Shown piece by piece: positions 1 to 5,438 of a stretch of 6,558 bases of DNA. The stretch covers positions 1 to 6,558 of the forward strand of contig CAYJXK010000039.1 of the NCBI GenBank assembly GCA_964374115.1. Reading direction: 5' to 3'. The position numbers and the translations under genes were made by a program. The DNA is from CAYJXK01 sp964374115. GTDB taxonomy: Bacteria; Patescibacteriota; Patescibacteriia; Magasanikbacterales; UBA922. The notes beneath the pieces were generated by a model. The model ran no database searches. It had not been told where the DNA came from and saw only the letters and a list, made by a program, of their open reading frames with translations. How positions within the stretch are numbered: the stretch's first letter is position 1; each line of letters begins with the position of its first letter.

Positions 1-20
1 ACGGCTCCAGGGCTTCGAAT

Positions 21-70
21 CTGACTCAAAATCATACCGTGTATTCGTTAAGATACGTGTTAAGAGTCAG
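21..70 (+). promoter_or_regulatory. Nested inverted repeats upstream of ahcY
   Basis: CTGACTC (21-27) pairs perfectly with GAGTCAG (64-70). Inside it, 38-44 can pair with 53-59 (GTAT/ATAC core plus G-U pairs) around an 8-base loop. It lies just upstream of the predicted ahcY promoter, so it would be DNA-level (operator-like) for that promoter, or RNA-level only for a transcript entering from outside the window. It does not resemble the SAH riboswitch that often precedes ahcY in Proteobacteria. Its function is unknown and chance is possible. Confidence 0.3.
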
Positions 71-108
71 TAGGAATTGACGGGAGAAAAAGAAAGGGTT
101 AAGATACG
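47..108 (+). repeat. Direct repeat GTTAAGATACG, two copies
   Basis: The 11-mer GTTAAGATACG occurs at 47-57 and again at 98-108, with a partial copy GTTAAG at 59-64. The second copy contains the predicted -10 hexamer of ahcY (TAAGAT). The repeat could be a regulator site, a duplicated -10 element or a short duplication. The first copy has no good -35 at the right distance, so it is probably not a second full promoter. Confidence 0.5.
77..105 (+). promoter_or_regulatory. Predicted ahcY promoter
   Basis: The -35 element is TTGACG (77-82, five of six consensus bases), followed by exactly 17 bases and a -10 element TAAGAT (100-105, four of six). Transcription would start near 111-113, and the ahcY ATG is at 115. 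The mRNA would therefore be leaderless or carry only a few bases. This fits the absence of a correctly placed Shine-Dalgarno; the nearest purine run, at 91-98, is about 17 bases from the ATG and falls in the promoter spacer. Confidence 0.6.
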
Positions 109-114
109 CAAACT

Positions 115-1509
115 ATGAATACCGATTACAAAATCAAAGATATCACGCTCTCCGACTGGGGCCGTAAAGAAATTGAAATCGCGGAAAAAGAAATGCCAGG
201 GCTTATGGCAATTCGGGAAAAGTACGCGCCAAACCAGCCGCTCAAAGGCAAAAACATCACCGGCAGTCTGCACATGACGATTCAGACTGCGGTTTTGATT
301 GAAACATTAAAAGTGCTGGGAGCAAATATCCGATGGTGCAGTTGTAATATTTTTTCCACGCAAGATCATGCGGCGGCCGCGATCGCGCAGGCCGATATTC
401 CTGTATTTGCCTGGAAAGGCGAGACACTTGAAGAATATTGGTGGTGTGTGGCGAGCGCGTTGGATTTCAATGGAAAAGGCCCTGATCTTATCGTTGACGA
501 CGGTGGTGACGCGACTCTTATGATTCATAAAGGCGTTGAAGTGGAGCGGGATCCAAGTCTTCTTGAAACAGATTATTCGAATGAAGGAGAGGATTTTCGA
601 GAACTCATGAAACGATTGAAAACCATGAGTCAAAAAAATTGGCACGAAGTAGCAAAGAATGTGAAAGGCGTATCAGAAGAGACGACGACTGGCGTGCATC
701 GGTTGTATCAATTTGAAAAAGAAAGGAAACTGTTATTTCCAGCAATTAACGTGAATGATTCAGTCACGAAAAGTAAATTTGATAACATCTATGGTTGCAG
801 ACACTCTATTATCGATGGGCTCAATCGCGCCATGGATATAATGCTTGGCGGTAAAGTGGCGGTTGTGTGCGGATTTGGAGAAGTCGGCAAAGGCTGCGCG
901 CAGGCATTACGCGGACAAGGCTGTCGCGTGATTGTGACTGAAATTGATCCGATTTGCGCCTTGCAAGCCTCAATGGAAGGATTCGAGGTAGCGACAGTCG
1001 AGGATACACTCGGCCGAGCGGATATCTATGTGACCGCGACCGGGAACAAAGACGTCATTCGGCTCGAGCATATGGAAAAAATGAAAGATCAGGCGATTGT
1101 GTGCAACATTGGACATTTTGATAATGAAATTCAGATAGAGACATTAGACCGTCGCGTTGATATTCAAAAAATAAATATCAAACCCCAGGTTGATAAATAT
1201 ATTTTTCCAAATGGGAATGAAATATACATGTTGGCCGAAGGCCGTTTGGTTAATTTGGGTTGTGCGACCGGCCATCCCAGTTTTGTCATGAGCAATAGTT
1301 TTAGCAATCAAGTGCTCGCTCAGATTCAACTGAATACAAAACAGCACGACATCGGTGTGTATCGGCTTCCCAAAGAACTGGATGAAGAAGTGGCGCGATT
1401 GCATCTCAACAAAATCGGCGTGAGACTCACTGAGCTTACGCCAGAACAATCTTCGTATATTGGGACTGATCCTAATGGTCCGTACAAGCCGGAATGGTAT
1501 CGGTATTGA
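115..1509 (+). CDS. ahcY: Adenosylhomocysteinase (S-adenosyl-L-homocysteine hydrolase)
   Basis: This cytosolic NAD-dependent enzyme reversibly splits S-adenosylhomocysteine into adenosine and homocysteine, relieving product inhibition of methyltransferases and feeding the methionine cycle. The 464-residue protein is full length. Family motifs in order are GSLHMTIQTA (H53), VDDGGDAT (from V127), SEETTTGVH (E188/E189), NVNDSVTKSKFDN (K219, D223) followed by C228, the Rossmann loop GFGEVGKG (253-260), NIGHFD (H334) and the C-terminal KPEWYRY (K458, Y462). By alignment to the human enzyme these match H55, E156, K186, D190, C195, K426 and Y430. An insert of about 40 residues (roughly 138-180) marks the long bacterial/plant form. 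The end reads EWYRY rather than the common DHYRY. The ATG at 115 gives the expected N-terminus. The gene stands alone on the + strand and converges on polA. No methionine-cycle partner is visible. Confidence 0.97.
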   Translation: MNTDYKIKDITLSDWGRKEIEIAEKEMPGLMAIREKYAPNQPLKGKNITGSLHMTIQTAVLIETLKVLGANIRWCSCNIFSTQDHAAAAIAQADIPVFAWKGETLEEYWWCVASALDFNGKGPDLIVDDGGDATLMIHKGVEVERDPSLLETDYSNEGEDFRELMKRLKTMSQKNWHEVAKNVKGVSEETTTGVHRLYQFEKERKLLFPAINVNDSVTKSKFDNIYGCRHSIIDGLNRAMDIMLGGKVAVVCGFGEVGKGCAQALRGQGCRVIVTEIDPICALQASMEGFEVATVEDTLGRADIYVTATGNKDVIRLEHMEKMKDQAIVCNIGHFDNEIQIETLDRRVDIQKINIKPQVDKYIFPNGNEIYMLAEGRLVNLGCATGHPSFVMSNSFSNQVLAQIQLNTKQHDIGVYRLPKELDEEVARLHLNKIGVRLTELTPEQSSYIGTDPNGPYKPEWYRY

Positions 1510-1512
1510 TTT

Positions 1513-1668
1513 GGGGGTGGAATTTTTTTCCACACCCTCACCTGTCGTCCGTTCCACTGCGGATTTGTGTTCTTTCTGCAGATTGGGACCTTCCAGCCCC
1601 CGGAAACTCGTTGCCCACAAGGCAATAGAGAAAAGAGAACCTGATTGCGTCTCGCATCTGGTGTTCTC
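1513..1668 (+). other. Hairpin-rich 3' region of ahcY, candidate structured RNA
   Basis: This gene-free stretch between ahcY and its terminator contains several possible stems. They are 1517-1522 with 1528-1533 (U7 in the loop, extendable to 1513/1537), 1557-1563 with 1575-1581, TTCC/GGAA at 1591-1605, a perfect TTGCC/GGCAA hairpin at 1611-1625, and a long hairpin at 1635-1668 with GAGAAC/GTTCTC at its base and TGCG/CGCA at its tip. A longer-range helix, CCCCGG (1598-1603) with CCGGGG (1678-1683), would enclose the last two hairpins as a three-way junction. It matches no family I can name: 6S, SRP, RNase P and tmRNA signatures are absent. It may be a structured 3' UTR, an sRNA released from the ahcY transcript, or simply GC-rich spacer. 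No convincing internal promoter is seen. Confidence 0.35.
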
Positions 1669-1700
1669 AGGCTCTCTCCGGGGCTCTTCTATCATTCAAG

Positions 1701-1730
1701 ACTCGCCCGCAGGGGCGAGTTTTTATTTTA
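1701..1730 (+). terminator. Intrinsic terminator of ahcY
   Basis: ACTCGCCC (1701-1708) and GGGCGAGT (1713-1720) form a perfect 8-bp GC-rich stem with loop GCAG, followed by TTTT-A-TTTT. It reads as a strong + strand terminator. Its T-tract overlaps the last codons and stop of the opposing polA gene. On the - strand the stem is followed by CTTGAATG with no T-run, so it should be a poor terminator for polA. Confidence 0.85.
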
Positions 1731-4437
1731 TCTCCCCCCACCTCTTTCCAACGTGGACATCAACAATCACAGGAACAAGAAGATCCACAACATGTTCCAT
1801 TTCTTTTTTTACCATTTCGGCTACCCCATCTTCCAACCCTTTTTTTACTTCAAGCACCAACTCATCGTGCACCTGGAGAATCATTTGCACATCTATGTTT
1901 TTGTGTCTTACTGTTTGTATGTTTTCATAAACACGAATCATCGCCATTTTCATCATATCTGCCGCTGTTCCCTGGATCGGCATATTGACTGCCATGCGCT
2001 CACCAGCAGAGCGGAGTTGAAAATTATCCGCTTTGAGCTCTGGAATGTAGCGACGTCTGCCAAACATAGTTTCCACATACCCTTCTTTTTTCGCAAAGGC
2101 AAGAGTCGCATCAATCCATTTTTTTACACCGGAAAATTCTCTGAAATATTTTTCAATAAATTCTTTTGCCTCATGTTGTGGAATACCTGCGCGCCATGAA
2201 AGCCCGTACGCGCCCATGCCATAGAGCACACCAAAATTGATTTCTTTTGCCGCGCGACGGAGTTCTTTGGTGACTTTTTCGAGCGGTATTCCATTGATGG
2301 CCGCGGCGGTGGCGCGATGCACATCGTCTCCGGCTTCAAAAATTTCGATTAATTTTTTGTCTTTTGCAAGAGATGCCACAATACGAAGTTCAATTTGTGA
2401 ATAATCGGCTGCGATGAGCGCATATCCTTTTTTTGCCACAAATGCATCACGAATTTTTTTTCCTGTTTCTGTTCGAATAGGAATATTTTGCAGATTGGGG
2501 TCACTGCTCGAGAGCCGTCCTGTAGTGGCCACAGCCTGGTTGAAGCGTGCGTGGATTCTCTCTGTTTTTTTGTTGATGAGAGATGGGAGCACGTCCACAT
2601 ATGTATTTTGTAGTTTGGAGAGCTCTCTGTGCTCCTCGATGAGAGGAATGATCGGATGCAGAAAGCGCAGTTTTTCGAGTTCAGACGCTGCGGTCGAGAA
2701 TCCTGTTTTTCCTTTTTTAATCCCGTCCATAGGGAGTTTTATTTGTTTAAATAGAATTTCTCGCAGTTGCACCGAAGAGGCCACATTGAATTCTGCGCCT
2801 GCTTCTTTCCATATTTTTTTTTCGAGTTTTTTAATCTCATCAGCAAATTCTTTGGAAAGTTTGCGAAGCAGATCAACATCCACTGAGACGCCAGCACGCT
2901 CCATGTGCGCGAGCACAGGAATGAGCGCCATCTCAAGGGTGTCAAAAAGATGTTGGTGATCAATGCTTTTCAATTGTTCTGTATATTTTTTGTATAGAGC
3001 GGGGAGATGAAATAAGCCGTCTGCAAGCGCCTGGGGGTCTGTCCCAAATAAACTGCCTTGGGTGGACAAAGGGGCCGGCTCGACACCGATTTCTCGCATG
3101 AGAATATTCGGAAGATCATGCGCGCGCGTATTCGAATTCAAAACATATGACGCGATCATGATATCGAAGAGTTTGTTTTGTATTTCAATGCCATGACAGG
3201 TGAGCGCTTTCACGAGTTGTTTGATGTCGTGGCCAACCAGATTTTTTTTTGGGTCAGAGAAACCATTTTTCGCGATCGCAAAAAGTGATTTCTCATTGTT
3301 TTTCACAAAATAAGGTTGATTTTTGATTAAAAAAATGAGCCCGGAAAGATCACTGGTGAGAGGATCATTGCCGGAAAGCACTTCTTTGCACACAAACATA
3401 TCTGTATTTTTGAGCGTCTTTAGAAATGCATCCAGATTTTTTTCTTCCACCACGGTGATGGATTTTTTTTTCGTTTTTTTTGCGTGTTGAGGTGTTGGAG
3501 TGCTAGAGTGCTGTTGTGAGTCACTTCGTTCGGGAATTCTTTTGATTAATGAAAAGAATTCAAACTTCGTCAGAGTTTTCTTCAGCCCTTCTGTATTCAA
3601 TTTTTTAACGTCGCATGCGTCAATATCTACATCAATCCCTTCGATATCGGGTCGAACGGTCGCGAGGTCTCTACTCATACGGGCATCTCGTTCTCCTTGT
3701 TCGAGTTTTTGTATCACCGTATGTGTAAAAAGATTTTTGATTTTTAGCTTTTTACTTTTGATTTCCCGATATATTTCTTCAACTCCACCAATCTTTTCAA
3801 TCAACTCCTTGGCCGTTTTCTCTCCAATACCTTTTACTCCCGGAATATTATCCGACGTATCGCCTTTGAGTGATTTGTAATCCACCACATGCTCGGGTCC
3901 AAATCCAAATCGTTCTTTTACTTTTTTTTCATTATAAAGTTCGATATCAGAGAGCCCTTTTCGAAGAAGATATACCTCGATTACATCATCGTCCACGAGC
4001 TGCAACAAATCCATGTCGCCTGTTACGATAATATTCTTTATTCCTGATTTTTTATTTTTCATTCTCGTCACGACAGTCGCAATCACGTCGTCGGCTTCGA
4101 ATCCTTGTTTGGTGAATATGGGGATGCCAAACGCTTCTACGATTTGATAGACAAGCGGGATTTGATCGTAGAGATCTTGGTCTGCTTTTACGCGTGTTGC
4201 TTTGTATTTTTCGTAGAGCGTATCTCGAAATGTTGGCCCGGCTACGTCGAAACTCACAGCGATATATTCTGGTTTTAGGTCAGTGATAACCTTAAAAAGC
4301 ATGGAGGTAAAGCCAAAAACGGCATTCACGATCGTGCCGTCTTTGGTGGTCATCGGAGGAAGCGCGTGATAGGCACGGTGAATGATGGCGTTGCCGTCGA
4401 TGATGATGAAGATTTTTTGTTGGTTCATAGAGCGCAT
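1723..4437 (-). CDS. polA: DNA polymerase I, proofreading site degenerate
   Basis: PolA fills gaps, removes RNA primers and acts in excision repair. The 904 residues hold three parts. The 5' nuclease domain (about 1-300) has IIDGNAIIHRAYHA, GFEADDVIAT, TGDMDLLQLV and KGDTSDNIPGVKGIGEKTA, keeping the metal-binding acids. After a hydrophilic linker (about 305-330) comes a 3'-5' exonuclease-like fold (about 330-500) whose exo I motif is lost: MFVCKEVLSG (347-356) replaces the D-x-E pair, so proofreading is inferred to be dead, as in Taq. The polymerase domain (about 520-904) is complete: GRLSSSDPNLQNIPIR, motif A DYSQIELR (D678), motif B with K731 and F735 in INFGVLYG, and motif C QVHDELVLEV (D858, E859). 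F735 predicts poor dideoxynucleotide use. The start at 4437 is preferred, but M4 (4428) is possible; neither has a Shine-Dalgarno. The gene lies downstream of tRNA-Cys, with its own promoter, and converges with ahcY. Confidence 0.97.
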   Translation of the reverse strand: MRSMNQQKIFIIIDGNAIIHRAYHALPPMTTKDGTIVNAVFGFTSMLFKVITDLKPEYIAVSFDVAGPTFRDTLYEKYKATRVKADQDLYDQIPLVYQIVEAFGIPIFTKQGFEADDVIATVVTRMKNKKSGIKNIIVTGDMDLLQLVDDDVIEVYLLRKGLSDIELYNEKKVKERFGFGPEHVVDYKSLKGDTSDNIPGVKGIGEKTAKELIEKIGGVEEIYREIKSKKLKIKNLFTHTVIQKLEQGERDARMSRDLATVRPDIEGIDVDIDACDVKKLNTEGLKKTLTKFEFFSLIKRIPERSDSQQHSSTPTPQHAKKTKKKSITVVEEKNLDAFLKTLKNTDMFVCKEVLSGNDPLTSDLSGLIFLIKNQPYFVKNNEKSLFAIAKNGFSDPKKNLVGHDIKQLVKALTCHGIEIQNKLFDIMIASYVLNSNTRAHDLPNILMREIGVEPAPLSTQGSLFGTDPQALADGLFHLPALYKKYTEQLKSIDHQHLFDTLEMALIPVLAHMERAGVSVDVDLLRKLSKEFADEIKKLEKKIWKEAGAEFNVASSVQLREILFKQIKLPMDGIKKGKTGFSTAASELEKLRFLHPIIPLIEEHRELSKLQNTYVDVLPSLINKKTERIHARFNQAVATTGRLSSSDPNLQNIPIRTETGKKIRDAFVAKKGYALIAADYSQIELRIVASLAKDKKLIEIFEAGDDVHRATAAAINGIPLEKVTKELRRAAKEINFGVLYGMGAYGLSWRAGIPQHEAKEFIEKYFREFSGVKKWIDATLAFAKKEGYVETMFGRRRYIPELKADNFQLRSAGERMAVNMPIQGTAADMMKMAMIRVYENIQTVRHKNIDVQMILQVHDELVLEVKKGLEDGVAEMVKKEMEHVVDLLVPVIVDVHVGKRWGEIK
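3463..3481 (-). repeat. Paired A9 and A8 tracts in the polA linker
   Basis: In the sense of polA these bases read A8 (3481-3474), a CG pair, then A9 (3471-3463), coding the lysine run KKTKKK (residues 320-325) in the linker between the 5' nuclease and the exonuclease-like domain. Such tracts are prone to polymerase slippage. Losing one A leads to a stop at 3420-3422 and a product of about 338 residues. Gaining one A also leads to a stop, about 34 codons after the tract. Either product would be a free 5' nuclease. Another A9 run lies at 3242-3250. Confidence 0.6.
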
Positions 4438-4463
4438 CAGACACGGAAACTCGTTATGAGTTC

Positions 4464-4472
4464 ATTGTAACA
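4464..4472 (-). promoter_or_regulatory. Extended -10 promoter of polA
   Basis: On the - strand the bases read TGTTACAAT, an exact TGn plus the -10 hexamer TACAAT (five of six). No good -35 lies at 17 bases, which extended -10 promoters tolerate. Transcription would start near 4457, giving a leader of about 20 bases to the ATG at 4437. The small inverted repeat AACTC/GAGTT (4448-4462) spans the predicted start site and could be an operator or a minor hairpin. Confidence 0.5.
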
Positions 4473-4475
4473 TGA

Positions 4476-4506
4476 GAAAATATAAAACGCACTCTCAAAA
4501 GAGTGC
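4476..4506 (-). terminator. Intrinsic terminator after tRNA-Cys
   Basis: On the - strand GCACTCT (4506-4500) and AGAGTGC (4495-4489) form a perfect 7-bp stem with loop TTTG, followed by GTTTTATATTTTC. It begins five bases after the tRNA discriminator base, so it should release the tRNA precursor. It also separates tRNA-Cys, and any read-through from efp, from polA, whose promoter starts 17 bases beyond the stem. Confidence 0.8.
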
Positions 4507-4511
4507 ATGAG

Positions 4512-4583
4512 AGGTACGGGCGGGAATCGAACCCGCGAATACAGGTTTTGCAGACCCGCGCCTTACCACTTGGCTACCGTACC
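4512..4583 (-). tRNA. tRNA-Cys(GCA)
   Basis: The cloverleaf is complete on the - strand. The acceptor stem is GGTACGG/CCGTACC (7 bp), the D arm GCC-AAGTGGTAA-GGC, the anticodon arm CGGGT-CTGCAAA-ACCTG with one G-U pair, the variable loop TATTC, and the T arm GCGGG-TTCGATT-CCCGC. The anticodon GCA lies at 4549-4551 and reads UGU/UGC. U73 is the cysteine identity base recognised by CysRS, which supports the call. CCA is not encoded (CTC follows), so the CCA-adding enzyme is needed. It is a single isolated tRNA between efp and polA, with its own promoter and terminator. Confidence 0.97.
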
Positions 4584-4597
4584 ACCGAGCAGATCCA

Positions 4598-4626
4598 AGA
4601 ATATCACAGAAGAGCTCTTGCTTCAA
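4598..4626 (-). promoter_or_regulatory. Predicted tRNA-Cys promoter
   Basis: On the - strand a -35 element TTGAAG (4626-4621, four of six) is followed by 17 bases and a -10 element TATTCT (4603-4598, four of six). Transcription would start near 4590-4592, seven to nine bases before the mature tRNA 5' end. The spacer contains the palindrome AAGAGCTCTT. Confidence 0.5.
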
Positions 4627-4797
4627 GATTGGGTTGAGAGCCTGCCTCACAAGTCCATATTCTCCTGCAAATCATACCTGTTGGCTGCAAACTGTGTATC
4701 GCTCGTCGCAATACTATTGAGTATTACTCCTCGCTCCGCGCGGTTTTCGCTCAAAATGTATGGTTTTCGCGATGAAAGAGACTGATGAAATAGGCTT
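4627..4797. other. Gene-free spacer between tRNA-Cys promoter and efp
   Basis: I see no credible coding region here; an open frame on the + strand runs through but starts inside the antisense of the tRNA and resembles nothing. It holds a 9-base direct repeat GGTTTTCGC at 4742-4750 and 4762-4770, 20 bases apart, and a hairpin at 4708-4727 (GCAATACT/AGTATTAC, 8 bp with one wobble, loop ATTG). Neither is followed by a T-run on the - strand, so no standard efp terminator is visible; efp transcripts may run on to the tRNA-Cys terminator. Confidence 0.5.
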
Positions 4798-5367
4798 TTA
4801 GTCCTCTGTCGCTCGTCCGGCGTATTCGCCGGTTTCTGTGTTGACCAGAATTTCTTCTCCTTCTTTGATAAATATCGGGCCGTACACTTTCAGTCCATTG
4901 TCGAGAATAATTTCTTTGGTGACGTTTCCCCCGGCAGAGTCACCTTTGGTGGCAGGAGGCGCTTCTTTCACCATATATTTTATTTTTTTCGGAAGCTGGA
5001 GGGCAACAATTTTTTCTTCATATATAGATGCAATTCCCTCAAGTCCTTCTTTGAGATATACAGCATCTTCCCCTAGAATTTCCTCATCCACATCCACTGT
5101 CTCATACGTATGTTGATTCATAAACGAGTAGGTCGGGCCATTCTTGTAGAGAAATTGCATATTTTGTCTTTCAACTGTGACCGTGTCGACACTTTCTCCA
5201 CTTTTGTATGTAATCTCGAGCGATTTGCCACTTGAAATACCTTTCATTTTTGTTTTGGTGAATGCCGAACCTTTTCCAGGATTCACAAACTGAAAAAAAG
5301 TGACTACATAGAGCTCTCCATTGTGTCGGATCACCGCGCCTTTTTTGATATCTGTTGTGTCACCCAT
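4798..5367 (-). CDS. efp: Translation elongation factor P
   Basis: EF-P is a tRNA-shaped protein that binds between the ribosomal P and E sites and restores peptide bond formation at consecutive prolines. At 189 residues it has the usual length and three beta-barrel domains (about 1-63, 64-128 and 129-189). The domain I loop reads NPGKGSAF, with K32 at the position of E. coli K34, the lysine modified by EpmA. The C-terminal signature is clear: KEIILDNGLKVYGPIFI then GEEILVNTETGEYAGR. The ATG at 5367 gives the expected short N-terminus; no Shine-Dalgarno precedes it. It lies 69 bases downstream of epmA on the same strand, probably co-transcribed, with an inverted repeat ending four bases before its start. 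The adjacency supports lysylation rather than rhamnosylation or 5-aminopentanol modification. Confidence 0.97.
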   Translation of the reverse strand: MGDTTDIKKGAVIRHNGELYVVTFFQFVNPGKGSAFTKTKMKGISSGKSLEITYKSGESVDTVTVERQNMQFLYKNGPTYSFMNQHTYETVDVDEEILGEDAVYLKEGLEGIASIYEEKIVALQLPKKIKYMVKEAPPATKGDSAGGNVTKEIILDNGLKVYGPIFIKEGEEILVNTETGEYAGRATED

Positions 5368-5371
5368 ACTC

Positions 5372-5438
5372 GAGAATCGGGGATCAAGAATTTAAAGATA
5401 TGAACCAATTCAGGCATCATTTTTTATTCTTGATTCTC
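5372..5438 (-). promoter_or_regulatory. Inverted repeat in the epmA-efp gap
   Basis: ATTCTTGAT (5426-5434) pairs perfectly with ATCAAGAAT (5383-5391), 9 bp. GATTCTC (5432-5438), which overlaps the epmA stop codon, can instead pair with GAGAATC (5372-5378), 7 bp. The two pairings share GAT at 5432-5434, so they compete or combine with a bulge of G residues. The 34-base loop is AT-rich. The structure ends four bases before the efp ATG and has no T-run after it on either strand, so it is not a standard terminator. It could control translation of efp, be an mRNA processing site, or bind a protein. Confidence 0.5.

Noticed and set aside
9..25. TTCGAAT at 14-20 resembles the T-loop of a tRNA ending at the left edge.
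   Set aside because: The flanking bases do not form a 5-bp T stem and no acceptor strand or CCA follows.
1..114. SAH riboswitch upstream of ahcY.
   Set aside because: The conserved SAH riboswitch core is not present, and the predicted promoter leaves almost no leader RNA.
1513..1720. 6S, SRP, RNase P or tmRNA gene downstream of ahcY, on either strand.
   Set aside because: No long rod with central bubble, no SRP apical consensus (a GGAA-loop hairpin exists on the - strand at 1585-1600, but the AGCAG side is missing), and no RNase P or tmRNA core motifs.
1144..2199. Open frames of 150-180 codons on both strands around the ahcY/polA junction.
   Set aside because: They overlap the clearly real ahcY and polA frames, look like no protein family, and are explained as shadows of those genes.
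4507..4785. A 92-codon + strand frame starting in the tRNA region.
   Set aside because: It begins inside the antisense of the tRNA-Cys gene and terminator, and its product has no recognisable features.
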